This document shows positions 11,091 to 22,889 of a stretch of 64,000 nucleotides of DNA, piece after piece. Position numbers and translations under genes: made by a program. Each line of letters begins with the position of its first letter. The stretch's first letter is position 1. The stretch lies in contig CM073560.1 in NCBI GenBank assembly GCA_037074615.1, forward strand, positions 4,967,501 through 5,031,500, in the 5' to 3' direction. The notes beneath the pieces were generated by a model that saw only the letters and a program-made list of their open reading frames with translations, searched no databases and was not told where the DNA came from. The DNA is from Leucaena leucocephala. Taxonomy: Eukaryota > Streptophyta > Magnoliopsida > Fabales > Fabaceae.

Positions 11091-11868
11091 GTGTATATTT
11101 GGATAGGATTTAGAAAAAAATTTATAAAAAAAAAGGTTTTTAGATAGCTTTTAAAAAAGGGTTTCTAGAGAAGGGTTTATTAAAAAAAGTAGTTCTAAAT
11201 AAATGAGTGTTTAGATAGTTGTTACCAAAAGAGTTTTTATAATTGGTAAATTACCAAAAAAAAAATATAAGATAAAAAATATTAATTATCCATCAAAATT
11301 GTTCATAAGCATTGTTCATAATTACTATTCATAGTTACTGTTTATTTTCTTCTTTCCTCTTCTATCGCACGATGTCATCTTCTTCTTTCCTCTTTTTTTC
11401 TCTACTGATGACGAAGAACAACAAGCACAAGGCGAGACAGCGAAGTTCTACAGTGACGTCTTCTTCCACGGTGAGACCAGTGACATCTTTGTCCACAGCG
11501 AGACAGCGGCCATCTACGTCTTCTTCCCCGGTGAGATGTGACCACCTTTTTCCGGTGAGCATAAGGCGGTAGACTTCTCCTCTATTCTAGTAAGCATATG
11601 GTACAGAGAGGAAATATAAGAGAGAAGAGAGAGGGAAGAGGAGAGAGTGGAAAAAATGGGGATAAAATAGTAATTGGGAAGTCCATAAGCTATTTTACTG
11701 TTCTAGAAGCTAGTCTCAGTAACTTATCTAAAATTTTGATTTTAAACTATAGTTTAATTCATAAGCACATATGAACAGATATAACTGTTTGTTTTAAAAT
11801 TTTTTCAAAATAAAATTTGGACTAAATTTTTTTTAAAGTTTTGGTTGGGGAGTTTCTCAAACAGACCC
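11091..11868. mobile_element. PIF/Harbinger-like MITE copy with diverged core
   Basis: Starts gtgtatatttggatagg and ends ctcaaacagaccc. It shares with the 61975 copy the segments 'aaatgagtgtttagatagt', 'aagtccataagctattttac' and 'tagtctcagtaacttat'. A CT/AG-rich stretch (11340-11640) replaces the usual core and includes repeated 'agcgagacagcg' style words. The ORF inside it is low-complexity and not a gene. The ends are decayed, so no duplication is called. Confidence 0.5.
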
Positions 11869-11994
11869 AAAACATATATGTTAAAAAAGATATTTATAAA
11901 TTTTAAAATTAAATATTTTATAATATCACCTAATAAATATTATAAAAAATTGAGATTATATGTTTATTTATTTCCTATATTTTGTCAACAGAAG

Positions 11995-12310
11995 GCCCAA
12001 GATGTGGGACTAAGGAATAATGGAGCTCCTATTGGCTGAAGTTGGGGAAGGTGACGATGGACGCACGCCTCAAATTGATCATACGGGACCCACCATGGGC
12101 CTCACGGTAGTAATGCATTTTTACCTTTTAGGTGGGGACCACGTGGCACACGTAGCATAGCCCAGCGCAGCATCCCGAGGGGCAATGGTGCTCTGTCACA
12201 CACAGAGCACCAAGGCATGGTCGAGGATCACGGATAAATGGGAAGGTGCGTCCCACCAGGCGCCAGCCCTACAGCTCACAGCCACGTGATCCTTTTCTGT
12301 GACTCTGAGG
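11995..12310 (+). promoter_or_regulatory. GC-rich island with G-boxes, no gene attached
   Basis: A 300-bp island clearly GC-richer than its flanks. It carries two palindromic G-boxes (CCACGTGG at 12139-12146; CACGTG at 12283-12288), an ACACGTAG site between them, several GGNCCCAC/GTGGGNCC-type words that TCP factors bind, and a perfect 10-bp hairpin (12187-12211). It looks like a plant promoter, but no protein-coding exon follows. It may be the control region of a non-coding RNA or the relic of a lost gene. Confidence 0.35.
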
Positions 12311-12524
12311 TTTTTTTGTATTATTTTATGTATTTTTATTGTTTATTCATTTCATGTTTCGCCAAGTTACACAACGCTCCTCCCTTGTTAGATCCCATAT
12401 CTAATCTTGTCTCTTCAATTCTTACAATATGGGATCCATTTTTATATTGGATCAATATTCAGTTTTTTAATTGATCTGTTGGACATTTATGAAATCCCAC
12501 ATTTATGTTTATTAGTTAAAAAAA
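12311..12524. other. Intergenic
   Basis: T-rich sequence after the G-box island. No recognisable gene or repeat boundaries. Confidence 0.3.
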
Positions 12525-12770
12525 ATTTAGTATAAGAAAATTTTAAAAAAAGATTAAGCTCATCCACAATTTAAGAACAGGGTAAATTCTCATTTTCTCT
12601 TAAATAATACTAATATTAGGTAGAGCGAGTTGTCAATTATTTTTAGACGTAAATTTAGACACTAAAAAATTAGGATACCTTTCTAAACATCGTGACTAGA
12701 ATTATAATAAAATAATAATTTTTATAAATTAAAAATATTTTAAACAGTCGTATATCTCATATTTTTTTCA
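12525..12770 (-). mobile_element. SINE family B, decayed copy
   Basis: Plus-strand sequence 'aagctcatccacaatttaag', 'aatactaatattaggtagag' and 'cagtcgtatatctc' aligns by eye with the better copies at 46725 and 49425. The A-tail lies at the low-coordinate end, so the element is minus-sense. Strongly AT-drifted; boundaries approximate. Confidence 0.55.
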
Positions 12771-14386
12771 ATTAAATCTACAGACGATTTGTAGTTTAAA
12801 TTCTAAATTTATAAAACATTTACAGAAAGTTAAAGAGGCTGGTTGCTAAGGTTATATAACTGCTCTAACAACCGGATTAGTTTATTCTTACTTCAATTAT
12901 TTGGGCTTTAAGTTAAGCTAACGCCTTACTTGTTGCCTGTTTGAATCAACAAATTTATTTTTAAAATATTATAATATACAACTTAATTAAAAATGAGTTT
13001 AGGCAGATATGATTTATTAATTTAATTTTTTTATCAATAAACTTAATAAATAATTTCATTTTTATCTTTAAAATATTTTAAATTTTATGATAGTTAATTA
13101 ATCAATAATCATAATAAATAATTTTACGATATTTCAAATATTTAATCATAATAATTATAAATTATTTTAATTTTTGAAATATTTTAAATCCTATAATAGT
13201 AATTAATCTATTATATTTAAATTTTTTAACTATAATTATAATTCATAATAATTATAAATAATTGAACAGTAATCCTATAATGTGAAGTAATATTATTTAC
13301 GTTTTAATGATTTAAATTTTACATCTTAGGTTCGAATTTATGTTCTCTTACTTAGAAGATGTGAAGCTGATTACTGTCTCAACTAACACAACTTGTTAGT
13401 ATTTTAAACTTTTTAATTTATTTTAAAATGTCAAATTAAGTTTTTTAACTTAATATTGTGAAAAGTATTTATAACTTTAAAAATGATTAGTTTTGATCTC
13501 AATATTAGTTTTATAAAAAAACATAATTTAAATAATGGTAATTATATTTTTTTTCTTGATGAATAAAATTATTTTATTGATGTTTTTATTTTATTTTAAT
13601 CTTTTTGGGCTGGACCAAACCCGACACGAACTTTTGTGCATCTGCCTGTGTTCACCCCATTTATGGGAAGTATTTATACACTTTGAGAGGGCCTTTTGTG
13701 TGTGAATGTGAATGATGGTGCCTCCCAAATTCTCCTGCTACTATATCAAATTATCAATCTTACCTACCTTAGGGTGAAAATCTAACATACTTTTTTAAAC
13801 GCATAAATTCGTTCAAAACAATTATTTCTTCTGTCTTATATATAAAAACTTAATTTATAGCACAAATTATACTAAGGATTAAATCTTATATTATACTCAT
13901 ACGCTGTTAAATGTAGGAGCCAGGTGTAGTGTTAATTTTAGTTTTAAATGCTAACAAAACATTATCACAAATATTTATATATGAAGTTTAATTTTTTTAA
14001 AAAAATAAAAGACGATTGGATTAAAAGATAATCATTTGAGAATTTTTTGTTAACATTTAATATTGAGACGTTGGCATTTTGTGTTAATGGAATTAACAGA
14101 GAAATAAAAAGATACTTTATTTAAATAAAGTTAGAGAATAAGATGTGCCCCTTTTGCTTAGGTATAAATATATTATAACTCACTATCGTTTTTTTTTAAT
14201 AAACATAATATTTAAGTAAGTTGAGTTTTAAAGCTCACTATGGTCAAATCATACATTCTGACTTAAAAGAACGTTTATATAAGTATTTAGAGATTATTTA
14301 TTAAGATTTTTATATCAATAATAAGATTTGAACTCATAATCTTAAAAGTTATGAACGAACTCCTTATAATTTGGACTAACTTTGTT
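12771..14386. other. AT-rich intergenic DNA
   Basis: About 1.6 kb without an open frame of note. I see runs of A/T and short dispersed words but no gene, RNA or clean terminal repeats. Confidence 0.4.
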
Positions 14387-14574
14387 TTTTTTTCAGTTGC
14401 CCACCCGATTCATCAGAGCTTTGTCCCGACTACATCTGGATCTGACCTGCGTCACGCATCTGGCTATGGTGGGTGAGTCTCCCAACAGAGATTTTCTGTA
14501 TACGTCAAGGCTCGAACTCGAGACCTCGCTTAAACGATACTAAACCGTTTATCATTCGAATTAATTCCGTTAGT
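14387..14574 (-). mobile_element. SINE family A, with 11-bp target duplication
   Basis: Non-autonomous tRNA-related retroposon. CTAACTTTGTT is repeated at 14376-14386 and 14575-14585. On the minus strand the 5' part carries a pol III B-box-like word (gagttcgagcc), followed by the family body (ggtgggtgagtctcc on the plus strand) and an A-run (T-run at 14387 on the plus strand). The same body recurs at 45539, 46146 and 55555. Confidence 0.85.
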
Positions 14575-14789
14575 CTAACTTTGTTAGTTACATGCCCCTA
14601 TCTATCTCTCCAGTTAGATAATTCTAAGTTCTAATTTTTGGAAGGAAACAAACAAGAAAAAAAGGCCTAAAACTGATAGTACGTTGCATTCTTTGGTTTC
14701 GGAGTGTTCTTCAAACCATAACTTGTTATGGGCCGAGAAATCATTTTCTAATACATGGTTGAAAAAGCATTTTAAAGTAAGTTTTTTTA

Positions 14790-15060
14790 GGTAACAAAAA
14801 AAATAATTAAGTTTTTTTTTGTATAGCTTGTCATTTTAATAAAGGCCCCAAAAAGCTATGAGGAGTGCCACTTTGTTGTGGTTTTAGTCACGGTACTTGG
14901 GGAGACATCTTAACTCATATATGCCTAAATTTATGCCTAAAAGTAATTGATGGTTCGCTCTACCCAACATTGGTATCGCCTATGAGTAAGAGAGACTTCG
15001 TCTTACCTTTAGATTGTAGGTGAGTCGAAGCCCTTGATATTATATTTTTTTTGTATAAAA
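14790..15060 (+). mobile_element. SINE family B, with imperfect 16-bp target duplication
   Basis: The family body is recognised by 'ttgtggttttagtcacggt', 'atgcctaaaagtaattgatg', 'attggtatcgcctatgag' and 'tagattgtaggtgagtc', ending in T/A-rich tails. The flanks AAAGTAAGTTTTTTTA (14774-14789) and AAAGTAAGATTTTTTA (15061-15076) differ at one base. The first ~60 bp do not match other copies, so the 5' end may be truncated or replaced. Confidence 0.7.
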
Positions 15061-16253
15061 AAAGTAAGATTTTTTATAACATTTTAAGCATGATTTATAT
15101 CTTTTTATTTTTTGCTGGGTTAGTCAGGCCCAATGATAAATGATGGGCCTTTTCATTCAAGCCCAAACATAATTTCTGACATTATACTTCATTTCCCTTA
15201 AATGCTTAATTTGGGATGACTAACAAAATACGCCATCCCCAAGAGGAATTAGATTTAGTAGAAGAGATTAATTACTTTAATATAGCGAGCTAAGTTTTTA
15301 ATCCATGTTAAAAAAGATATATATATATTTAGCGTTCAACAGTGCATCAAATATAATTACTTTTAATAAGAGGATACATGTACATTAACAAGAACAAAAT
15401 ATTCAATCATGCTAGCAATCTTCCCACTTTATTTTTTTAAAAAAAAAATTGAAATGACACACACAATTCCTACCAATGAGAATTAAATACTTCAAAAATT
15501 ATTTTTTTTTTAAAAAAACACATATAGCTTCTTTTCTTTGGGTCAAAATTATAGTTTTGTTTAATTGAAGGAAACAAAGAATTGATGAGCAAAAAAGAAA
15601 CAAGTATTAGTTTAAATAGAAGAAATTTTAGCCGTTTAAACATAAGGTTTAAAATTTGAATTCATGTGAATGCAAAATATATTTTTAAAAAAGTTACTCT
15701 TAATTAAATATAATAATAATGTTCGAATTTAATCTAGTCATATATCTATATATATATATTAAAAAAAAAAGAATTGATGGGTGAAAAGCATGTTGGGCTC
15801 ATTCTAAGAGCATCATTAATGGTGGGGTGAGTGGATAAGACTAATACATATTATTGTTTGGGAAAAAGAGGATAATAAAGGCAATTTCTTCAATATAATT
15901 ATATAATCAATAATACATAACGTCACGTATTTTAAGGATCATGAAGATGAACCTAGGAAGCCCACAGGTCCAACTCAAAATTAGAGATATCCTTCCCCAT
16001 TATCATTGGTCGAAAAACGTGTCACTTCTTTACAAGTTTCATCTTACTTTAGCATCCATCCCTTAATTATTCTAAATATTCTTATATGAAATTTTTATGA
16101 ATCCATTTTGGTTAGGCTTTATAATAGTGTTTTTTCCCTATTTATACTAATCATTCTTTTTTTCTTTTTTTGCCAAATATACTAATCTTCATGGCTTGGG
16201 CTCACTTCATTATATATGAGCAATACTTATCTCCTAATTGAACTAGATTTTTA
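15061..16253. other. Intergenic
   Basis: About 1.2 kb of AT-rich DNA with homopolymer runs and a short (TA)n at about 15741-15759. No gene is supported. Confidence 0.4.
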
Positions 16254-18128
16254 AGGCTTGTTTGGTTTGAAGGACATAGATGGAAGGGAATGGAAGAGAA
16301 GGGAAGGGATGGAAGGGGAGGAGAGGGTTTAAAATTTCCTTTGTTTAGTTTGATTGGAAAGGTAGGAAGGTAATGTGTTTTTAATTATCATTTGTTTGGT
16401 TAAAAGAGGGAAGGGGAGGGAATGATATAGTTAATTTACCATTATATCATCATTTTTGTAAAACTGACGAACTATAGAAACGGGGATTTTTTTAGGAAAC
16501 TCAAGTTGTGTAACCAGAGAAAAGTGGAGTAATGCTAAAAAAATGGAGTTTAACGAACTCGTGTAACAACTCGATTTTCTTCAAGAAACTTGAGTTTTGA
16601 CACTGTGATGCGTATATAATTAAGTTGAGTTTTTCACAAAAAATCGAGTAGTCATATAAAAGTCGTGTTTGTCATCGACAATTAACTTGTCTAACTCAGG
16701 TCACTACGATTATGAAACTCAAGTTTTTGAATGAAACTTGAGTTTCACAATGCTTATCATCGGTAAAACTTGATTTATCCTTACATAACTTGAGTTTTGT
16801 CACTTCAACACCAATAATATATTACTCTGAAAACTCGAGTTCCTTAGCTAAAATCGAGTTTGACCAGTTAGAGGCGTTGTACAACTCAAGTTTACTTTTA
16901 AACCTTGATTTCAATCAAATGATAACCCCATTTTCCCCCAAAAACACATGGATTAAATTGATAATATGATTGGGTTTTAAAACTAAATTATTATTCACCG
17001 TGGGAAATAATAGGTTAAAGAAACAATTTAAATTTCACAAGTAAATCAAAATTTAAAAACGGATGTATGTACATGAATCTAAAAACCCAATCAATTAATT
17101 TCTCAACCTATGGCTAAATATAAGCATCGAACCTCTGAAGAGATTCTTACCTAGATGCAAAAGAATCAAAATAAGATCAAGGAATTTAGATTTCACGAGT
17201 AAATATACCTTTGATTTGCCCCTCCTTATGTTATAATTCATTCATCTCTTTCTCATCTATCCAGCTTTGCCGTATATTCTGTTTCGATCAGCTCATTCTT
17301 CACCCAATAAAAATGGATGCACCAAAACTAAAGCTTCAAGTGTTAGGCCCCATGGTTTCTCTAAACCAAAATGAAATCTTCATAGTGAGATATGAAGTGG
17401 CCTATTTCACAGCAGTTCATGGATCTTTATGCCCGGTTGGAACCAAGTGCTATGAAGGATTGCAACAATTGACAGAGACGTCGATGACGTTTGCCTGAGA
17501 AGTAATGGAGTTGAAGAAGTTGGTGTAAATTAGGGAGAAAACAATTTCAAAGTAGAAGTTACCATCATGTCAGTAAACGAGTGGTGGAATTAGAATCAGA
17601 ACTAGGAGTTGAAAGCTTAATAGAAGGAAGGCAAGGAGGAAGAAAGGGGAGAGAAAAAGAGAGAGTGAAGGAATGGTGAAAAAAATTATTGGGGGTAGGT
17701 GGTTTGATTTAATTAGCGCACATTGATATTTAGGTCAAGGGCACTGAACAAGACTAGGCTTCTCATTGAAGAGAAGAAGAAATCCAAGTGCCTCACTAGC
17801 TTCAGATAGTGAATCCAGTCGGCGCAAGCAATAGCGACAGTGCAAAAACTTCCCCAACGAACCTAGCCAGCAAGTCGATAGCGACAACTGTGTGAAAACG
17901 ATAGACTATCTTCAGACTCACAGCAGACCTGCATGTACGCGAGATATAATTGTTCCAAAATTTTGTGTCCCTCCGAAAAACCCCTATTTGGAGGGACGTA
18001 AAAATTAGGATAGGGAAAGGACGAACGTCAAAATTTTGGCTCCTTGCCTCTAAAAATTACAAACCGAACGAGGGGAGGGGCTCATTTTCCCTTCACTTTC
18101 CTCTCCTTCCTTCGAACCAAACATGCCC
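16254..18128. mobile_element. 1.9-kb TIR element, PIF/Harbinger-like, TTA duplication
   Basis: The left end AGGCTTGTTTGGTTTGAAGG and the right end (RC: GGGCATGTTTGGTTCGAAGG) form ~20-bp inverted repeats. TTA flanks both sides (16251-16253 and 18129-18131), the classical Harbinger target. Subterminal DNA is G/A-rich at the left and CT-rich at the right. No transposase is visible. The interior holds an array of ACTTGAGTTT/AACTCAAGTT-like words (16480-16920) and a 95-codon ORF (17211-17498) that I do not recognise, so it is non-autonomous. Confidence 0.65.
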
Positions 18129-18834
18129 TTAGTCTTTTATGGTGATTTGGATCATATTCTTTTAAGTACTTAATTCATGCAACAATTACTAGCAAAAAAA
18201 AAATCAATACACAATAATTGAGATATTATTTGATCATGTGTATGTGTGTGAAGTTAACGATTAAGGTAAATAGATTAGCCTGAGGTATCATATGTAAGGA
18301 TCTAAGTGTATGTAAGGATTTAAGGGAATACCCTAATTCTCTCTCTCTATATATATTATTTCTTCTCTCTCTAGTACGAAATGTAAAATTTAGTTAGAGA
18401 GTTGATCTGAGTCCTAAATATAATACGTCAATTCACTTTATCTTTTATACTTATAATTTTTCCTAAACTAATTTACCGAACTTATAAACTAATATCTAAT
18501 GTTACACATGAGTATTTCTGAGAAATCATGTCACATTTGTTATAATTAACTAATTTATCTAATTTTCTTAATATATCCAAATTAATTAAAAAACTCTTAT
18601 ATTAAGGATATGATAAGTATTTCTTTGTCGACCTTCTTAGTATTTGTACAAACAGGCATGGCTTACTCCATTCGATCCTTATTATAAGGAACCTTCTAGA
18701 AGGAATAGATGATGATCTTTATTACATGTTACCAAGTGGATTATTAATTATACTTTTTCAAGATTGCCTCTATTTAAAAACTCATTAATTGCACCTTCTA
18801 TAACTTCTTAATTCATAATATTAACTATGAGTAA
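18129..18834. other. Intergenic
   Basis: AT-rich flank between two transposons. A short CT-rich stretch and tatatata near 18340-18375. No gene seen. Confidence 0.4.
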
Positions 18835-18849
18835 CACTACAAAAAAATT

Positions 18850-19140
18850 GAGTTTTAGCGGCGACAAAAGTCGTCGCTGAAAGCATAAAAGTCGCCGCTG
18901 AAAACCTTCAGCGACGACTTTTTGTCGCCGCCAAGTCGTCACCTATGAGACTGTCGCCTATAAGCATTAGCGGCGACAATAAAAAGTCGCCGCTAAAAGT
19001 TCAACTAAAGGCGGCGACAAATGTCGCCGCTGAAAGTATAATCTGCGGCGACAAAAGTCGCCGCTGAAAGTGGAATCTGCGGCGACAATTGTCGCCGCTG
19101 AAAGTGGAATCTGTGGCGACAATTGTCGCCGCTAAAAGTC
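18850..19140. repeat. Left subterminal repeats of outer CACTA
   Basis: About a dozen copies, direct and inverted, of a GC-rich word (gcggcgacaaaagtcgccgctgaaag and variants), each nearly palindromic. In CACTA elements such arrays bind the element-encoded DNA-binding protein. Confidence 0.9.
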
Positions 19141-19489
19141 AATAATTGATTTTAAATTTTTTTCCTAATTTTTTTAAATGAAATGTTCTTATAAATATAT
19201 AAATAAAATAATAAATAACTAAATGAACTAAAATCTAATAACATTAATAAATAATTTACATCATCCTTTAAAATATCAGAGTATATCAATTACTTAAATA
19301 TATTTAAAAATAAAATAAAAATATTTAGTTTCCATATAAACATTATATGGAAAGACCAATACTACGAGTAGAAAAAGTAAGCGCCTCTGGTTATCCCTCT
19401 ACATCAAGGCAGCGAATTAAATTTGTATCATTTGCTCCATTATTCTTTGCTCGAATTACACACGTTTCTTCTTCCATCTTTGCTAGGAG

Positions 19490-20269
19490 TAGGGGTGTTC
19501 ATAAAGCCCGCGGCCCGGTATGCCCACCAGAGCTCGCGAAAAAATGGCCCTGCCCAGCCCGATAAATATAGGGCAGGGCTGGGCATCGGGCTGCAAAATG
19601 CAGCCCATGCTTTTTTTGGGCTGGGCACCGGGCAGGGGGGTTGCCCTGCCCTGCCCATGAGCACCCCTTTTTTTATTTTTTTTATTTTTCTCCGTAGATA
19701 CTACACTTAAAAGAGAGAATATGATAGTTACTGGTGACTAAAGGGTCATTTTAGAAATATAAATAGTTAAGTACGTAAGTTGCATCTTTTAATATTTATA
19801 ACTATATTAATTTTTTAATTTTATTAATCATAATATGATTACATTATAAATTATAATTATTTATTTTATTTTTTTAGATAATTTATCCTTGTCAACATTT
19901 GAAAAATTGATATAAAGTTGTAATTATAAACTACTTAGACTTCAAGATTTTTTTATATGCAATGAATTTCAAGACTTTAATTATTATTTTTTGTTACCTT
20001 ATTTTTAGTGGATTATAGATATTATTTAACTCTTGAAGACATATGAATATAATATTATTTTATAAGTTTATAATTGCAAATTTTTTTCCCAACATGAGCA
20101 TGGCATCACAACTTGGGCACGCCCAGCCCGCCCATGCCCAGCCCAAAATGGTTAGGGCTTTTACCGGGCAGGGCCGGGCATCGGGCCGCAAAATGCAGCC
20201 CATGCTTTTTCTGGGCAGGGCACCGGGTAGGGGGGTCGCCCTGCCCAGCTCTGCCCATGAACACCCCTA
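19490..20269. mobile_element. hAT-type MITE inserted in outer CACTA
   Basis: Terminal inverted repeats TAGGGGTGTTCAT / ATGAACACCCCTA and a perfect 8-bp duplication GCTAGGAG (19482-19489 and 20270-20277) identify hAT. Both subterminal regions are GC-rich, made of GGGCAGGGC/GCCCTGCCC words, around an AT-rich centre. There is no transposase. ORFs in it are compositional. A related layout occurs at 56184-56762. Confidence 0.9.
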
Positions 20270-20593
20270 GCTAGGAGTAAAGAATTCAACCATTTGATGC
20301 TTCAATTTTGAAAATATCTTGGTCTCTGAATCTTAAAAATATACCATTCTGTCATTGGACATGTCTCAGTTACCAAAATATGATTTAAATAGTGCAACGG
20401 CCTGTAAAGAAAGAAGTACAAGTGTCATGGACCATAAGTATCAAACTTTTGTATCAAATCCAATCAAAAATAGTTTTGCCAAAATAGAGTTCTATGAAAG
20501 AACTTAAGGATGTGCGGTCATTTAGATAACCAATAATTGCAGTTAAACGATAATAACAAAACAAATAGCAGAGAGTAATGGTAGTCCAGAATT

Positions 20594-20828
20594 ATTTTCT
20601 TCACCTTCATCATCAGCATCAGCATCATTTTCTCCTCTGGCTTCACCATAAACTTCTTCTTCTCCATGTCTATTTTGGTATTGTTGAATCATACCACCAT
20701 CCTTTCCTTTACTCATAGCCTCCAAACTAGCATCTCTGTAAATCGCAAAGTTATCCTCCTCAAGATCTCCATTTGGAGATAATTCACCTTATTCTCTTTC
20801 AATTTTTAGGTGTCCAACTGATTCTTCT
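20594..20828 (-). pseudogene. SIN3-like corepressor fragment, downstream half of split exon
   Basis: Minus-strand frame reading ESVGHLKIERE, then a TAA stop, then [20 protein letters not shown] and, further on, [20 protein letters not shown]. From knowledge of plant SIN3-like proteins this matches the conserved [18 protein letters not shown] region and the acidic stretch before the C-terminal domain. The stop replaces one Glu codon. The similarity ends abruptly near 20594, where a 22-bp piece of the other SIN3 exon appears in the opposite orientation. The upstream half of the exon is at 27007-27066, beyond the inner CACTA insertion. Confidence 0.75.
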
Positions 20829-20839
20829 CACTGGTGGAA

Positions 20840-21175
20840 AATGGGCAATCGAAATCCCCATTTTTAAACCAGTCAATGCGGAGACGGTTTTACAAAAATG
20901 AGCGGTGGCATTTTTGTAAATAAAATGAAATATTCACACTGTATTTACTCATGAACGATGTGGAAATATTTAGTCCGGTTTAGATGTTTACTTTCTACAG
21001 CGGATGTTATAGAGACCGATGTGGAAATATTTCGTCCGGTTTATATTTTTACTTTCTACAGCGTATTTATATTGACCGAGGTGGAAATATATAGTCCGGT
21101 GTCTATTTTATAAAAAAATTAAATGTTTACACCGGTTTTAAAATTAACCGATTTAAATATAAACACCCGGTGCAG
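20840..21175. repeat. Left subterminal repeats of inner CACTA
   Basis: Repeated units such as gatgtggaaatattt, tagtccggttta and acaccggtttt occur about every 50-60 bp. They match in style the arrays at 22890-23125 and 26588-27000. Confidence 0.8.
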
Positions 21176-21398
21176 CTTCATCGCCTCTTCAGTTTCCTGT
21201 CTATGCTTTCCCGCTCGCTTCTTTATTTGTCAGACCTTTCATTTCACTTCTTGGGTTCCCAACGTTTGTACTTTGTAGTCATTATGATAGAAGGCCAATT
21301 GCGCATTCTTCTATATTCTTATTGATCATGAACGTTAACCATATATATATGTATACCATTCTTCTGTTTATTTTCTTTTCATCTATCTGACTCCTCCA

Positions 21399-21725
21399 AT
21401 GGCCTCTTCCTCACGCACGCCTCCTTCTTCGCCCAACAAAAGAAACAGAGACGACTTTGAAGACAAACATCTTGATCCTCACCCTTCTGTTCCTTCTCCT
21501 CCTCCCCTGGTTGTGACTCTGATGGAGAGGCTTGAGGAACTCATACTGCGCTTCAATGGGCTGGAGGACTCTGTGGAAGAACTGAATCGCAAAGTTGACA
21601 GACTGAAAGCAAGTTTCAGGGATTTCCACTCAGAAGTTCGCCGCCATCAACCCCGTGATAGCTTCTTTAATCCTGTTGATCTCACCCAATCTGATGACTC
21701 CCAAAACTCTGAGTCTAATGAGTAG
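21399..21725 (+). CDS. Short coiled-coil protein of inner CACTA, unknown role
   Basis: 108 aa, starting MASSSRTPPSSPNKRN. The first third is Ser/Pro-rich with a basic patch. Residues about 42-83 (MERLEELILRFNGLEDSVEE and onward) have leucine heptads typical of a coiled coil. The tail is acidic (DDSQNSESNE). It lies 225 bp after the subterminal array and 54 bp before the transposase remnant, a position often occupied by the first exon of a CACTA gene. I do not recognise the family; it could be a captured fragment or a small element-encoded protein. Confidence 0.5.
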   Translation: MASSSRTPPSSPNKRNRDDFEDKHLDPHPSVPSPPPLVVTLMERLEELILRFNGLEDSVEELNRKVDRLKASFRDFHSEVRRHQPRDSFFNPVDLTQSDDSQNSESNE

Positions 21726-21778
21726 TGAAAGATTGCAACTTTTATATATTCTGATGTATATATTTTTTTGTGTAAAAG

Positions 21779-22723
21779 TTGATGACATGGCTGTACCCAT
21801 TTGAAAGATACATGAAAATCCTTAAAGGGTATATGAAGAATCCAAGTCGGCCCGAAGCATCCATTGTTCAAAAATATGTGGCCGAAGAAGCTATGGACTT
21901 TTGTCAACAATACCTGTTTAAAGCAAGACTTACTGGTCTCCACAAACCCATTGCCACACAGGGGGGTCAACGCGGAATGTCAGTGAGGAGTGTTGATCGT
22001 AATGAACTGCAGCAAGTACACTTACACATCTTGAATAACATTGATGAAGTTCAAGACTATATTGCTGTTCATAAAGATCTTGTCCGGAAAACAAATAATA
22101 GGATGACAGAGCAAAGGCTCATTAGAGAACACACCAAATCTTTTGCACATTGGTTCAAATTGGAGGTTGAAAATGAGGATTGTGTTTCTGATACAGTTAG
22201 ATGGTTGGCATGTGGTCCTGAACATAATGTGATCTGTTGGAATTCATTTGATATCAATGGGTATTCCTTTTATACGAAGTCCCTAGATGATAGAAGTAGC
22301 GTGCAAAATAGTGGTGTTATGTTAGTGGCTGAAGCTATGCATTTCTCTAGTTCAAAAGACAACAATCCTAAATTAGCAGCCATCCCTTATTATGGCGTTG
22401 TTGAAGAGATTTGGGAGGTGGACTACTCCAAATTCAAAGTTCCCGTATTCAAATGCAAGTGGGCTAATGTAAACAACGGTGTTATGGTCGATCAGTTAGG
22501 ATTTACACTGGTGGATTTGAATAATATAAGTTTTGGGGATGAGCCTTTCATTATGGCAGACCAAGCAAAGCAAGTGTTCTTTATCACTGATCCTCAGAAT
22601 GAAAGATGGTCTGTCGCGCTCCAAGGGAAAAGTGTTGTTGACAATGATGATTCTTTTTATGAGATCCCTTCTTTTTCAGTAGGTTTACCACAATTAAATG
22701 AAGAAGAAGTGGATTCTGATTAA
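21779..22723 (+). pseudogene. TNP2-type CACTA transposase, C-terminal remnant (DUF4218 end + DUF4216)
   Basis: 314 codons. The first ~55 residues (YPFERYMKILKGYMKNPSRP, then EEAMDFCQQYL) match the end of DUF4218, and residues about 140-270 (RWLACGPEHNVICWNSFDIN, then PYYGVVEEIWEVDY and WANVNNG) match DUF4216. Both normally follow the DDE transposase core in TNP2 proteins. The core and N-terminus are absent and an in-frame stop lies just upstream, so the protein cannot catalyse transposition. The remaining frame is intact to an acidic C-terminus (NEEEVDSD). Confidence 0.85.
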
Positions 22724-22889
22724 TTTCTATGTGTTTCTTGTTTAGTCTAAACATGCAATTTTAAGTTTCTTGTAATGATTGCGTATATGATTTTGATGTA
22801 ATAATAACAGAGACAGATTCTTGTTCTGATAAGAATGTTGTGACGCTAAGGATGGGATGATATTATAAGGTGGTGAAGTTTTAAAAAAA

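Noticed and set aside
11312..11572. 86-codon Ser/Thr-rich ORF
   Set aside because: Lies inside a MITE core of repeated CT/AG-rich words; low complexity and no domain.
17211..17498. 95-codon ORF with MDAPKLKLQVLGPM
   Set aside because: Unrecognised, inside a non-autonomous transposon, and followed by no supportable exon. It might be a captured fragment, but the evidence is too thin to call a gene.
19347..20270. Pro/Gly/Ala-rich ORFs near the left end of the outer CACTA
   Set aside because: They read through the GC-rich word arrays of the hAT MITE and have no protein character.
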